A DNA stretch of 64,000 bases, taken from positions 62,001 through 126,000 of the forward strand of contig NZ_JBDKWZ010000009.1 of the NCBI RefSeq assembly GCF_039710355.1, read 5' to 3'. The DNA is from Rapidithrix thailandica (GTDB lineage Bacteria > Bacteroidota > Bacteroidia > Cytophagales > Flammeovirgaceae). The notes under the pieces are model-generated. The model saw only the letters and a list, made by a program, of their open reading frames with translations. It was not told the origin of the DNA and did not search any database. Both the position numbers and the translations under genes were made by a program. How positions within the stretch are numbered: the stretch's first letter is position 1; every line of letters starts with the position of its first letter. Below, in pieces: positions 17,271-26,440 of the stretch.

Positions 17271-19181
17271 TTAGGGTTGAAGTACCGGAAATGGAACGCT
17301 GATCATTGCCTGACTGTGAATGGCCTCCTGTCCGTACAACTTGGCCGGCCGCCAGGCCGGTCCTTCTAGTAGCAAGCGTTGAGCTTCTTGATCACAAGCT
17401 TCCCCCAAAGATTTGTAAAAGACGATGTTGGAAATAATACCTTGCTTGCTTACTTCAAAAATCATTGTGACCTCTCCTTGAATGTTTTCTTTTTGGGCTT
17501 CTGAAGGGTAGTATTGGTGAGTCCTTACAAACTGGAAAAAAACTTCTCTACCGCCTGTTGGATGAGGGTACTTGCTACTTTCATCGTATTGATACTGATG
17601 CCCGTCCGGGCTGTAAGAGATTCCTCTAATCAAATCACCTTGTTCATAATATTCCTTGAAATAAGGTTGTCCGTTTTCATAATACCCCAACCAAACCCCT
17701 TGAGGAAGTCCGTTTACATAATGCCCTTTTCGCTGAATGACCCCATTAGGATAGCGTTCTTCATACATTCCATTGCCTTGCCGGATCACAGGATTTCCGA
17801 GGCTGTCCCAGGTTTGTAATACATAGGTCTGTCCTTGGTAATTGTACTTGCTTTTCAGTTGGCCATTCGGGTGAAAGTATTCCCACTTTCCGGTTTTGAT
17901 TTCCCTGTCGTACACTCCGGCCGCATCGTACCCTCCTTGTGGATTGTAATACAAAAAGACCCCGTCTTTAAGCCCATCAGTATAGTAGCCCTTCATTTGT
18001 ACGGTGCCATCCAGGTAATAGTCCCTTACTTTTCCTTGCCACCTTCCCAAAGAATCTTGAGTGCCCACTCGGTAATACACCGCATCCCAGGCTTCGGTTT
18101 CCTGCCAGGCACTGTCATAGTATAGCTTTACAGGAAGAAGTAAAGGTGCTTGTGAAGTAGTGGGCTGTACCGGTGGTGAAGCCGGGGAAGGAGACTGTTC
18201 ATAATTTAATACGAAGTGGAGCTTGGGAAGTGTGTCAAGTACTTGTTGTACAATTTCCATACTGTCCCAATAGATATACGATTCCTTTTCAATGCTATTC
18301 AAGCGGAATTCAATGTCCTTCTGTTTCAAACTACAATATTGAGAAAGGACATATTTGTCTTCTGCTAATTTGTCTGGTAAGTGATTTTGCTTTTGAAGCT
18401 CCTTTTGTGTGCCCGTCCACAGAGTTTGAATCTCTTTTAAGGATTCGATGTATGCTTTATCATTGGAATAATCTTGACGACTGATGCGGAGTGCTTCTTG
18501 TTCGTTTTTTAGAAATAATTGAAAAGCCTGATAATACCTGAATTGACTTCTGGGAAGGATCAGAAAAACAATTAACAACAGGATACTTAGAGCGGGTAAA
18601 AGTTGTAGCTTTTTTTTGAAGATTTTAAAAGGGCGGTATTGATACAAACCGATCAGCAATCCCATTAATAAACCTCCGGCATGGGATGCATGGTCGAGAG
18701 GCATGATTAAATCGATGGCGATGCTGATCGCCAGAATCATTAACAGGAAAAGCAATCCCTCCAGCCAGTCTCCCTTGATGGCTATGGCATAAGCAATGCT
18801 GATGCCCAACAGACCGTAAATAGCTCCGGATGCTCCGCAAGAGATGGTCATGGTATTCCACCCGGTACTGACAATTCCTCCGGCCAAACCACACAAGAGG
18901 TAGGCTGCCAGAAAAGGCCCGCTTCCCATAAGCTTCTCCACTTCCCTTCCCAATGCAAACAATGCCAGCATATTTGCCCCGAGGTGAACAACACCAAAGT
19001 GTACAAACAGGTGTGTGAACATTCTCCACCACTCAGTCCCCAAGGTATAAGGATTAAAATTGGCTCCCCAATGCAGTAACTCCAAGGCTTGAGGCATCAG
19101 GTAGTCCACGTCCGCGAACCACATGCCTAGAAACACCAGCAAATTGAGGACAATCAACAAATACGTAACCGGGTATCGCAA
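17271..19181 (-). CDS. Rhomboid protease fused to MORN-like repeats and a TonB C-terminal domain
   Basis: 636 residues with an unusual three-part layout. Residues 1-210 are a rhomboid intramembrane protease: six hydrophobic spans, HLFVHFGVVHLGANM in the L1/TM2 region, catalytic S118 in CGASGAIYG and H167 in HASHAGG. Residues ~225-350 are helical linker. Residues ~355-540 hold repeated YYxDGxxDGxxxYYxxxG / GxYVNGLPQGVWLGYYENG units of MORN/YwqK type. The last ~95 residues look like a TonB C-terminal domain (NIQGEVTMIFEVSKQGIISNI, then PAWRPAKLYGQ). The C-terminal parts are predicted extracytoplasmic. The protease part is convincing; the fusion suggests it senses or recruits cell-envelope partners (inference). 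It stands alone on its strand. Confidence 0.85.
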   Translation of the reverse strand: MRYPVTYLLIVLNLLVFLGMWFADVDYLMPQALELLHWGANFNPYTLGTEWWRMFTHLFVHFGVVHLGANMLALFALGREVEKLMGSGPFLAAYLLCGLAGGIVSTGWNTMTISCGASGAIYGLLGISIAYAIAIKGDWLEGLLFLLMILAISIAIDLIMPLDHASHAGGLLMGLLIGLYQYRPFKIFKKKLQLLPALSILLLIVFLILPRSQFRYYQAFQLFLKNEQEALRISRQDYSNDKAYIESLKEIQTLWTGTQKELQKQNHLPDKLAEDKYVLSQYCSLKQKDIEFRLNSIEKESYIYWDSMEIVQQVLDTLPKLHFVLNYEQSPSPASPPVQPTTSQAPLLLPVKLYYDSAWQETEAWDAVYYRVGTQDSLGRWQGKVRDYYLDGTVQMKGYYTDGLKDGVFLYYNPQGGYDAAGVYDREIKTGKWEYFHPNGQLKSKYNYQGQTYVLQTWDSLGNPVIRQGNGMYEERYPNGVIQRKGHYVNGLPQGVWLGYYENGQPYFKEYYEQGDLIRGISYSPDGHQYQYDESSKYPHPTGGREVFFQFVRTHQYYPSEAQKENIQGEVTMIFEVSKQGIISNIVFYKSLGEACDQEAQRLLLEGPAWRPAKLYGQEAIHSQAMISVPFPVLQP

Positions 19182-19267
19182 TAGAGCTTTCAGGTGTGAG
19201 TCGTTTTAGGTTTTACCATCTTAATAAGGGGATGAGTATAGAAAAGAAATTGCTAAGCGCCAAGTTT

Positions 19268-19312
19268 TGAACACAAAAAACCCAGTATCCGGGTAGGATG
19301 CTGGGTTTTTTG
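19268..19312. terminator. Terminator of the pnt operon
   Basis: A-run plus ACCCAGTATCC (to 19290), loop GGGTA, GGATGCTGGGT plus T-run (19296-19311): about 16 pairs with one G-U. It sits 30 bp after the pntB stop and is symmetric for both strands. Confidence 0.85.
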
Positions 19313-19340
19313 GTGAAGTATAATTTTTCGCTTTCTTAAT

Positions 19341-20729
19341 TTAAACTTGTGAAACTTCATCGATGAGCTTATTGATCGATGATTTGGCATCTCCAAAGAG
19401 CATTTTGGTTTTGTCTCCGAAAAACAATTGGTTCTGAATTCCCGCGTATCCGGCACTCATTCCACGTTTCAATACCGTTACGTTTTTGGCCGTTTCCACA
19501 TCCAGAATAGGCATTCCGAATATCGGGCTGGCCGGATCTTCTTTTGCGGCAGGATTGACCACATCGTTTGCTCCGATAACCAAAACCATGTCTGTCGATT
19601 GCATTTCTTTATTGGCATCTTCCAGCTCCAACAGTTTGTCGTAGTGCACATCGGCTTCGGCCAGCAATACATTCATATGCCCGGGCATTCTCCCTGCCAC
19701 CGGGTGAATGGCGTAACGAACATTCACACCCTCGTTTTCCAGCATTTGTTCTAACTCATGGATCGTGTGTTGTGCCTGGGCTACGGCTAGCCCGTATCCC
19801 GGAACAATCAATACTTTGGAGGCATATTTTAACTGAATAGCCAAATCGGAAGGAGTAGCCTCTTTTACGATTTCTTCCCTGCTGGAACCTACGGCTTTGG
19901 CACTACTACCAAATCCTCCGATCACTACATTAATCAAAGAGCGGTTCATAGCTTTACACATCAGTATGGTCAGGATGGTACCGGAAGCTCCTACCAGGAT
20001 TCCTCCTACTACCATCACCTTGTTGTCGTAAATTAACCCGGCACCTGCGGCTCCCAAACCCGTAAAGGAGTTGAGCAAAGAGATTACCACCGGCATATCT
20101 CCGCCACCGATCGGTGTCACAAAAGTAACCCCATACACCAATGACAAGGCCAATAGAATTAGGGTAAGGTTAAAATCAACAACCGGCAAAGTCATTAAAT
20201 AACCACTGTAGGCGATGATCACCAGAAGTAAGCCGGTGTTAATGAATTGAGGAGCGGGTAAAACCAAGGTATCCCGTAAGAAACCGTCCAGTTTACCATA
20301 GGCGATAATACTTCCCGTAAAGGAAATACTTCCGATGAACAAGGCAAAAATCGTAGTGAGTCCTTGTGCATTGCCCAGGCTGGCTTCGGGCCCCATATTG
20401 TTTAATTCTACAATCGCAATCAACATGGAACAGGCTCCTCCCAGTCCGTTGAAAAGGGATACCATTTCCGGCATTTTGGTCATCAGCACTTTTTTGGCAG
20501 CGACAAAACCGATGGCTGAACCGACCAACATCCCGGCTACCACCCATAGGTAATTGTTGGAGGCTCCTTCCAACGGGGTAAATAAGGTAACGATAATGGC
20601 CAAACCCATTCCGGCTGCGGCAATTAAATTTCCTTTGCGGGCAGTTTCCGGATGACCCAGTTTTTTCAAGCCTATAATGAACAGAATGATACTGATCAGA
20701 TAGATATATTCAATGCTTAAATTCCACAC
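19341..20729 (-). CDS. pntB: NAD(P) transhydrogenase subunit beta
   Basis: 462 residues, the full length of PntB. An N-terminal half of membrane helices (dII; IYLISIILFIIGLKKLG, later GLGGACSMLIAIVELNN and TGLGAAGAGLIYDNK) is followed by the NADP(H)-binding dIII domain from about residue 285: VLIVPGYGLAVAQAQH, HPVAGRMPGHMNVLLAEA, VLVIGANDVVNPAA and VLKRGMSAGYAGIQN. With the alpha subunits it couples hydride transfer from NADH to NADP+ to proton flow across the inner membrane. Third gene of the pntAA-pntAB-pntB set; ends at a strong terminator. Confidence 0.96.
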   Translation of the reverse strand: MWNLSIEYIYLISIILFIIGLKKLGHPETARKGNLIAAAGMGLAIIVTLFTPLEGASNNYLWVVAGMLVGSAIGFVAAKKVLMTKMPEMVSLFNGLGGACSMLIAIVELNNMGPEASLGNAQGLTTIFALFIGSISFTGSIIAYGKLDGFLRDTLVLPAPQFINTGLLLVIIAYSGYLMTLPVVDFNLTLILLALSLVYGVTFVTPIGGGDMPVVISLLNSFTGLGAAGAGLIYDNKVMVVGGILVGASGTILTILMCKAMNRSLINVVIGGFGSSAKAVGSSREEIVKEATPSDLAIQLKYASKVLIVPGYGLAVAQAQHTIHELEQMLENEGVNVRYAIHPVAGRMPGHMNVLLAEADVHYDKLLELEDANKEMQSTDMVLVIGANDVVNPAAKEDPASPIFGMPILDVETAKNVTVLKRGMSAGYAGIQNQLFFGDKTKMLFGDAKSSINKLIDEVSQV

Positions 20730-20899
20730 GGTAATCTTGAATTTAAAGTGAAAAAATAATTAGAGGTGTTTCCCGGGATGTTATGCGGCACTTATAAAGA
20801 GTTGAAAACAAATTTTCAATGGAAGTAGAAGCGCCCGCTTACAACCCGGAGTTTTTACACAAAGGGTCAACTCGACCTCTTGGTGTCGTACTGCCGGAT

Positions 20900-21205
20900 T
20901 TAAGATTTTTTCTTTTTCTTAAACATATCCAGCATCCGGTCGGTCACCGCATAACCACCGACAACATTGATCATGGCCAAAGAAATGCCCAAAAATCCCA
21001 GAATAAGTACCAGGTAATCGTCCGGTTGGGCTTGGCGAATCAATAAAATTGCTCCAATAATGACCACACCACTAATGGCATTGGCCCCGGACATCAGAGG
21101 GGTGTGGAGCACCGTGGGAACCTTTGAAATGACTTCCATTCCTGTGAATACCGCAAAGGTGAGAATGTAGATCATCAAGAGGTTATTTTGTAAAAATTCT
21201 AGCAT
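20900..21205 (-). CDS. pntAB: NAD(P) transhydrogenase subunit alpha, membrane part
   Basis: 101 residues corresponding to the membrane tail of the alpha subunit (dII part): LLMIYILTFAVFTGMEVISKVPTVLHTPLMSGANAISGVVIIGA is the classical motif, followed by two more spans and a basic terminal KKKKKS. In this organism the alpha subunit is split into two polypeptides, as in the Rhodospirillum-type arrangement. It lies 67 bp after pntAA and 170 bp before pntB on the same strand. Confidence 0.95.
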   Translation of the reverse strand: MLEFLQNNLLMIYILTFAVFTGMEVISKVPTVLHTPLMSGANAISGVVIIGAILLIRQAQPDDYLVLILGFLGISLAMINVVGGYAVTDRMLDMFKKKKKS

Positions 21206-21272
21206 GAGTATAGCAGATTTGAATTTTTTTTCGGAAAAAAAATTATGACATAGGTACCAACTATCGACAGGC

Positions 21273-22415
21273 TTAGTTGGAGTTTTCTACCTCTAAAGGT
21301 TTGTGATTAGCCGCAAAAGGGTTTTCATATCTCACAGTACCGTCATGGGCAATACAAGAGGATTTGATAATCTCGTTGTCAAAGTCCAATTCCAGTTTTC
21401 CTTCCTTCAAAAAGACCTTCAGGTAGTTATGAATATTTTTGGCATAAAGCTGACTGGCGTTCATAGGCAATTCGGCTGCCAAGTTAGAGTTCCCAATGAT
21501 GGTAACACCTTTGTGTTCGATGACTGCTTCATTTTTAGTCAATTCACAGTTACCACCGGTAGAGGCCGCCAGATCCACAATAACCGACCCGGGATTCATG
21601 GCTTCCACCATATCCTTTTTGATCAGGATAGGAGCGCGTTTCCCCCGGAGTTGGGCGGTCGTAATGACTACATCGGATTTTTCAATCTTTTCTTTAATCA
21701 GGGCCTGTTGTTTCTTTTTATACTCCTCAGACTGCTCCACGGCATAGCCTCCGGCAGCTTTGTCATCGGTTGCTCCTTCTACTTCCACAAACTTTGCCCC
21801 TAAACTTTGGACTTCCTCTTTGGCTGCGGCCCGGGTGTCAAAGGCTTCGATGACGGCCCCTAAGCGCTTGGCAGTGGCAATGGCTTGCAGCCCGGCTACT
21901 CCCGCTCCCAATACCAATACTTTGGCGGGCGGAATGGTGCCGGCAGCCGTGGTGAGCATAGGGAAATAACGGGGAAGGTGTTTAGCAGCTTCAATGACGG
22001 ATAGATACCCGGCAATGGAGGCCATGGAGGATAAAATATCCATGGATTGGGCAATAGTGGACCGTGGAATCATGTCCAGACTAAGTGCTGTGATCCCTGC
22101 TTCGGCAACGGGGCTAAGATCTACCCCTTCGGTAAACGGGGCAAAGGAACTGATGTATACTTTTCCCTGTAATTGGGAAAGCTCCTTTCCGTTGACCGGG
22201 TGGATGGAGATCACTAACTCCGTATCTTTCAGGATTTGCTCCCGTTCCACCAGTTTTGCTCCGGCAGTGGCATAGTCTTGATCACTAAAAAAGGCTTGTG
22301 CGCCTGCATTTTTTTCGACCCAAAGTTCATTACCCTCCGCAATCAGCTTTTGGGCTACCTCTGGATTAATCGCAACACGGTGATCATGCTGTTCATTCAG
22401 AATACCTATTCGCAT
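21273..22415 (-). CDS. pntAA: NAD(P) transhydrogenase subunit alpha, soluble NAD-binding part
   Basis: 380 residues forming dI of transhydrogenase, related to alanine dehydrogenase. Visible are MRIGILNEQHDHRVAINPEVAQKL at the start, the Rossmann fingerprint KVLVLGAGVAGLQAIATAKRLGA with an acidic residue at IEAFD, the RGKRAPILI loop, and VIVDLAASTGGNCELTK. It binds NADH and passes hydride to the dIII domain of PntB. First gene of the operon; its promoter lies in the 845-bp gap shared with the trehalose gene. Confidence 0.95.
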   Translation of the reverse strand: MRIGILNEQHDHRVAINPEVAQKLIAEGNELWVEKNAGAQAFFSDQDYATAGAKLVEREQILKDTELVISIHPVNGKELSQLQGKVYISSFAPFTEGVDLSPVAEAGITALSLDMIPRSTIAQSMDILSSMASIAGYLSVIEAAKHLPRYFPMLTTAAGTIPPAKVLVLGAGVAGLQAIATAKRLGAVIEAFDTRAAAKEEVQSLGAKFVEVEGATDDKAAGGYAVEQSEEYKKKQQALIKEKIEKSDVVITTAQLRGKRAPILIKKDMVEAMNPGSVIVDLAASTGGNCELTKNEAVIEHKGVTIIGNSNLAAELPMNASQLYAKNIHNYLKVFLKEGKLELDFDNEIIKSSCIAHDGTVRYENPFAANHKPLEVENSN

Positions 22416-23260
22416 AGCTATAATTGATTTAATAATTTCTCGCTTTTGTCCTGTTTTTTCCTCGATGAATGCTTCTCTTAATTTACAACATTAATCCTAT
22501 ATGAATCAATCATCAGGAACGCAATTGAGATGCTTTTTTGTCCAGTTGGTGTAAAGGAGTGTGTGTAGTGTTGTTATTTGAAGGTCGTGAAAGCCAGCTT
22601 GCACCGGTTTACTGCAAATCAACGAATCGTTGACAAATTTTCAAAATATTTATTTGTTTTTTAATAATCATTCAAAATAAATAGAGAAATTTATAAAATT
22701 AAAAAAATGCAATTTGAGCAATTACATAAAAAAGAAGTGCGTCCCAAATAATGATAGAAAAACTGGCCGGGGTGAGACAGCAAAAGAGTGTGAGGAGTGA
22801 GAGCTTTTTTCTTTCCTGAATGACGAAGGTGCTTAATTCTCAAAAGATTGTATACTTTGCATTTCTTGAATTTCCCTTCGGTTTACTTTCGATTCTCCTG
22901 AAATTTTTGTATTTATTTATAGCTCGTTTCACTTATATTCCTGGTGAAAGAAAGGGTATATGACCTCAGAAGGAGGTTCTGATCGACTTCTCCGTTTTTT
23001 TCAGACCATTCTCTCGCAAATTTGTTAAATTTATATGAATCCTTGAGTGACCGAACCGGTGAACAAACTGATGAAAAATAAGGAAGTGAGTATCAGGATC
23101 GTTTCCCGGAGGATGATATATGTCCCCTTCCACAGGTATCAGACCATTCTACTTTTTTAATAACAGGGGACTTGTTTTATTCAGGGGTTTTGAATGTGCC
23201 AGAATCCTAGTGGTATCCCCCGGTTCAAGTATTTGCTTCCTACCAACTTCATAAGTTGAA
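22416..23260. other. 845-bp divergent intergenic region
   Basis: Separates pntAA (minus) and the trehalose gene (plus). Markedly A/T-rich at 22630-22740. I see no ORF with coding character, no strong hairpin and no recognisable RNA. It must carry two divergent promoters, and the length leaves room for an unrecognised small RNA. Confidence 0.4.
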
Positions 23261-25483
23261 ATGACTCCCAAAAAACACAATCAAATACATTTGAATATGC
23301 CTGAAAAGAAAATCATTATTGTTTCAAACAGACTTCCGGTTACTATTCAGCGGGAAGATGGAAATTTGACTTTCAAACCCAGTGCAGGAGGCCTGGCTAC
23401 AGGACTAAGCTCGGTGTACCGGCAAGGCAATAACCTTTGGATCGGGTGGCCCGGCCTGTATAGCCAACAAGAAGCGGAAAAGGACCTGATTACTCAAAAT
23501 TTGCGCAACGACCATATGGCCCCGGTGTTCCTTACGGAAGAGGATGTGCATGAATTTTATGAAGGCTTTAGTAATAAAACGCTCTGGCCTTTATTCCACT
23601 ATTTTACCGAATATGCGCAATATCAACAAGTGTTGTGGGAAGCTTACGAAAGGGTTAATCGTAAGTTTTGTGCTCAAGTTTTGCAATATGCCGGTCCGGA
23701 CGATGTGATTTGGGTACACGATTATCAATTGCTTTTGCTTCCGAGCATGATCCGGGAAAAACTTCCCAATGCAACCATTGGTTTCTTTCAGCATATTCCT
23801 TTTCCTTCATTTGAGATTTTCCGCTTGTTGCCTTGGAGGAAACAAATTTTGGAAGGCATGCTTGGCTCCGACCTTATTGGCTTCCACACCTATGACGATA
23901 TGCGGCACTTTCTCAGTTCGGTCAGCCGGATATTGGGCCATAACAACACCATGGGGCTGGTCAAAAAAGAAAACCGCTTGATTCAGGTGGATTCATTTCC
24001 AATGGGGATTGATTATGAAAAATTTGCCAGGGGTACCAAAGATCCGCAAACCATTGAGAAATATAAGCGATATGAAAAGCTTCTGTCCGATCAAAAAGTA
24101 ATCATTTCTATTGACCGACTGGATTATTCCAAAGGGATTAAACAGCGCTTGAAGGCGATGGATATCTTTTTTACCCGGTACCCCGAATATATCGGCAAAG
24201 TATCTCTGGTGCTGATTGTCGTGCCGTCCAGGGTAAAAGTAGACCAGTACCAAGCCTTGAAAGAAGAAATTGACACCATGGTGGGTTGGTTGAATGGGAA
24301 ATATAGCCGGATGGACTGGACTCCGATTCACTACTTTTACCGGTCGTTTTCTTTTCATGGATTATCGGCTTTGTATTCTTCGGCAGAAGTCGCTTTGATT
24401 ACCCCTTTGCGAGACGGGATGAATCTGGTATGTAAAGAGTTTATAGCCAGTAAATTGGATAAAAAAGGTGTTTTGATTTTAAGTGAGATGGCGGGTTCGG
24501 CCAAAGAGCTTTCCGAAGCCATCTTGGTCAACCCTAACGATATTCAGCAAATTGTAGATGCTATGTACCAGGCACTCACGATGCCGGAGGAAGAACAGAT
24601 TGCACGCAATGAAGAAATGCAAAACAAACTGAAACGCTATAATATCCATCGTTGGGTGGAAATGTTTATGGAGCAATTGGAGATTGTAAAGCAGAAGCAA
24701 ACGGAATTAGAATTGCGATTTATCCATAAAAATAATCATCAAAAATTGTTGGACCGTTACTCCGCAGGCAAAAAGAGAATATTGTTTCTCGATTACGATG
24801 GCACCTTGCGCTCCTTTGTGAAAAGGCCGGAAGATGCCAAGCCGGATGCGGAGTTGTATCAACTATTGGAACAACTTGCAAGCAATCCTAAAAACCGGGT
24901 GGTGATTATTTCCGGGCGGGATCGCCATACGCTGGAAAACTGGCTGGGGCATTTGCCTGTGGATCTGATTGCCGAACATGGCGTTTGGCTACGGGGACAA
25001 GGGCAAGAATGGCATTTGATTGAAAATTTACATCAGGAATGGAAAGAAAAAATCCGTCATATTCTGGAACAGTATGTAGACAGGACTCCCGGTTCGTTTA
25101 TTGAAGATAAAGATTACTCCTTGGTTTGGCATTACCGGAAAGCGGATGTGGAGTTTGGAGCATTGCGTTCCAGGGAGTTGCTCAGTAATATGAATTACCT
25201 GATTGGTAATATGAACTTACAAACCATGGAGGGGAATAAAGTGATTGAAATTAAAAACCGGGATGTAAACAAGGGAAAAGCAGCCCGGAAGTGGTTGGGA
25301 GAAACCGCCTGGGATTTCGTCATGGCCATTGGCGATGATGTGACAGATGAAGATACATTTATTGAGATGCCGGAAGGTGCTTATACCATCAAAGTGGGCT
25401 TTACTTCATCCAATGCCAAGTACAACATAAAATCTACTCAGGAAGTCAGGCATTTGTTAAAAGCAATGGCAGAGCAATCCTAA
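23261..25483 (+). CDS. Bifunctional trehalose-6-phosphate synthase / trehalose-phosphatase
   Basis: 740 residues. The N-terminal ~480 residues are a GT20 glycosyltransferase: VSNRLPV, GLATGLSSVYR, WVHDYQLLLLP, FPSFEIFR, RLDYSKGIKQR (about 286-296) and PLRDGMNLVCKEF. The C-terminal ~240 residues are a HAD-type phosphatase: LFLDYDGTLRSF (about 508-519, nucleophile in DYDGT), VIISGRDR and GDDVTDEDTF. Together they convert UDP- (or GDP-) glucose and glucose-6-phosphate to trehalose in the cytoplasm, typically for osmotic protection. The ATG at 23297 (MPEKKIIIVSNRLP) is a likelier start than 23261, because family members begin just before IIVSNRLP. Monocistronic. Confidence 0.93.
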   Translation: MTPKKHNQIHLNMPEKKIIIVSNRLPVTIQREDGNLTFKPSAGGLATGLSSVYRQGNNLWIGWPGLYSQQEAEKDLITQNLRNDHMAPVFLTEEDVHEFYEGFSNKTLWPLFHYFTEYAQYQQVLWEAYERVNRKFCAQVLQYAGPDDVIWVHDYQLLLLPSMIREKLPNATIGFFQHIPFPSFEIFRLLPWRKQILEGMLGSDLIGFHTYDDMRHFLSSVSRILGHNNTMGLVKKENRLIQVDSFPMGIDYEKFARGTKDPQTIEKYKRYEKLLSDQKVIISIDRLDYSKGIKQRLKAMDIFFTRYPEYIGKVSLVLIVVPSRVKVDQYQALKEEIDTMVGWLNGKYSRMDWTPIHYFYRSFSFHGLSALYSSAEVALITPLRDGMNLVCKEFIASKLDKKGVLILSEMAGSAKELSEAILVNPNDIQQIVDAMYQALTMPEEEQIARNEEMQNKLKRYNIHRWVEMFMEQLEIVKQKQTELELRFIHKNNHQKLLDRYSAGKKRILFLDYDGTLRSFVKRPEDAKPDAELYQLLEQLASNPKNRVVIISGRDRHTLENWLGHLPVDLIAEHGVWLRGQGQEWHLIENLHQEWKEKIRHILEQYVDRTPGSFIEDKDYSLVWHYRKADVEFGALRSRELLSNMNYLIGNMNLQTMEGNKVIEIKNRDVNKGKAARKWLGETAWDFVMAIGDDVTDEDTFIEMPEGAYTIKVGFTSSNAKYNIKSTQEVRHLLKAMAEQS

Positions 25484-25507
25484 AGTCAAGCAATCGAATA
25501 GTGGTTT

Positions 25508-25560
25508 GCATAAAAAAATACATCCCCCAATGTGTTCATAATACATTGGGGGATGCTATA
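25508..25560 (-). terminator. Strong terminator for the DUF5606 gene
   Basis: CATCCCCCAATGT (25521-25533) and its perfect complement (25543-25555) form a 13-bp stem with a 9-nt loop. On the minus strand it is followed by ATTTTTTTATG. It also separates the convergent trehalose gene. Confidence 0.88.
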
Positions 25561-25577
25561 CACATTGGAAAAAAGAA

Positions 25578-26042
25578 TTACTTTTTAGCAGCTTCTTCTT
25601 TTTCACTCACTTCTTCTTGTGTTTCTTCTTTCTCTTCTTCTTCCGGTTCAGGATCTAATACTTCGGGTACATACTCAACAAGGATGTTAAACCAGTTCAC
25701 CAGTTTTTTCAAATCCGAAGTGTATACCCGTTCTTGATCGTACTCAGGCAGAATCTCTTCGATAAAAGCTCTCAATGCATCTGCATCGGTAGTACTTACC
25801 TCTACGTTGTCTCCATGCTTTTCACGGATGCTCAATAGAACCTGTTTTAAAGGTACCGACTCTTCCTCAGTGGTAGTGTATACAGAAATTTCCTGTAGAA
25901 TAGATACTCGCTGACTAGCATTTACAACAGACTTCAGCTTTTTTTTATCCAATGACTCTACGATAACTCCTGACTTAGTAGGTTTTAAGATCTTAAAAAG
26001 TCCCGGTTTACCAGCTACTGCTGCAATATCTTTCAGTGTCAT
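25578..26042 (-). CDS. DUF5606-family protein
   Basis: 154 residues. The start MTLKDIAAVAGKPGLFKILKPTKSGVIVESLDKKK is the recognisable opening of the DUF5606 family, found in Bacteroidota. The C-terminus is a low-complexity acidic tail (PEPEEEEKEETQEEVSEKEE). The domain between resembles a small nucleic-acid- or protein-binding fold, but its function is not established. Cytoplasmic, with no signal or span. Monocistronic with its own strong terminator, which suggests substantial expression. Confidence 0.8.
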   Translation of the reverse strand: MTLKDIAAVAGKPGLFKILKPTKSGVIVESLDKKKLKSVVNASQRVSILQEISVYTTTEEESVPLKQVLLSIREKHGDNVEVSTTDADALRAFIEEILPEYDQERVYTSDLKKLVNWFNILVEYVPEVLDPEPEEEEKEETQEEVSEKEEAAKK

Positions 26043-26440
26043 ACAACTTTATTAGTTAGGTGTTAAAAGCAACTACAAAATTAAGAAAGTGAATAGGGAT
26101 ATAGAAAAGAGAAGCGGTTAAAATTTAAATTGCCTTGAAAAACCCTTATGACAGAATACAAAAACAATAGTTAACCCTTTCTCGGTTTTGCATATCCACA
26201 GCCCCTTCAAAAGGTCTGAACAACCCGATTTCTTTTAAAGAAGCCTCAAATTCGTAAATGGGGGCAATAATACTATTTTCTTCTTTACAAAACAGCTACT
26301 GAGCCGGAATAATATACATGTTAATTCTCTAAAAAGCTGAAGTATTGAAATCAATCGCTTTATTCACAGCTACTTATGATTTTTGTGAAAATTTAGATTA
26401 TCTTCGGATTTTTTCTGCCCAATAACCAGATAATTCATAT
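26043..26440. other. 398-bp divergent intergenic region
   Basis: Lies between the DUF5606 gene (minus) and the barrel gene (plus). A minus-strand frame at 26155-26320 has some coding-like runs but contains an in-frame TAG after seven codons; I treat it as non-coding. No strong hairpins. It must hold two promoters; TATCTTCG near 26399 resembles a -7 element for the plus-strand gene. Confidence 0.35.

Noticed and set aside
26155..26330. Minus-strand small ORF (MYIIPAQ, stop, then about 50 open codons)
   Set aside because: An in-frame TAG after seven codons and no alternative start near the stop; no similarity recognised, so most likely chance.
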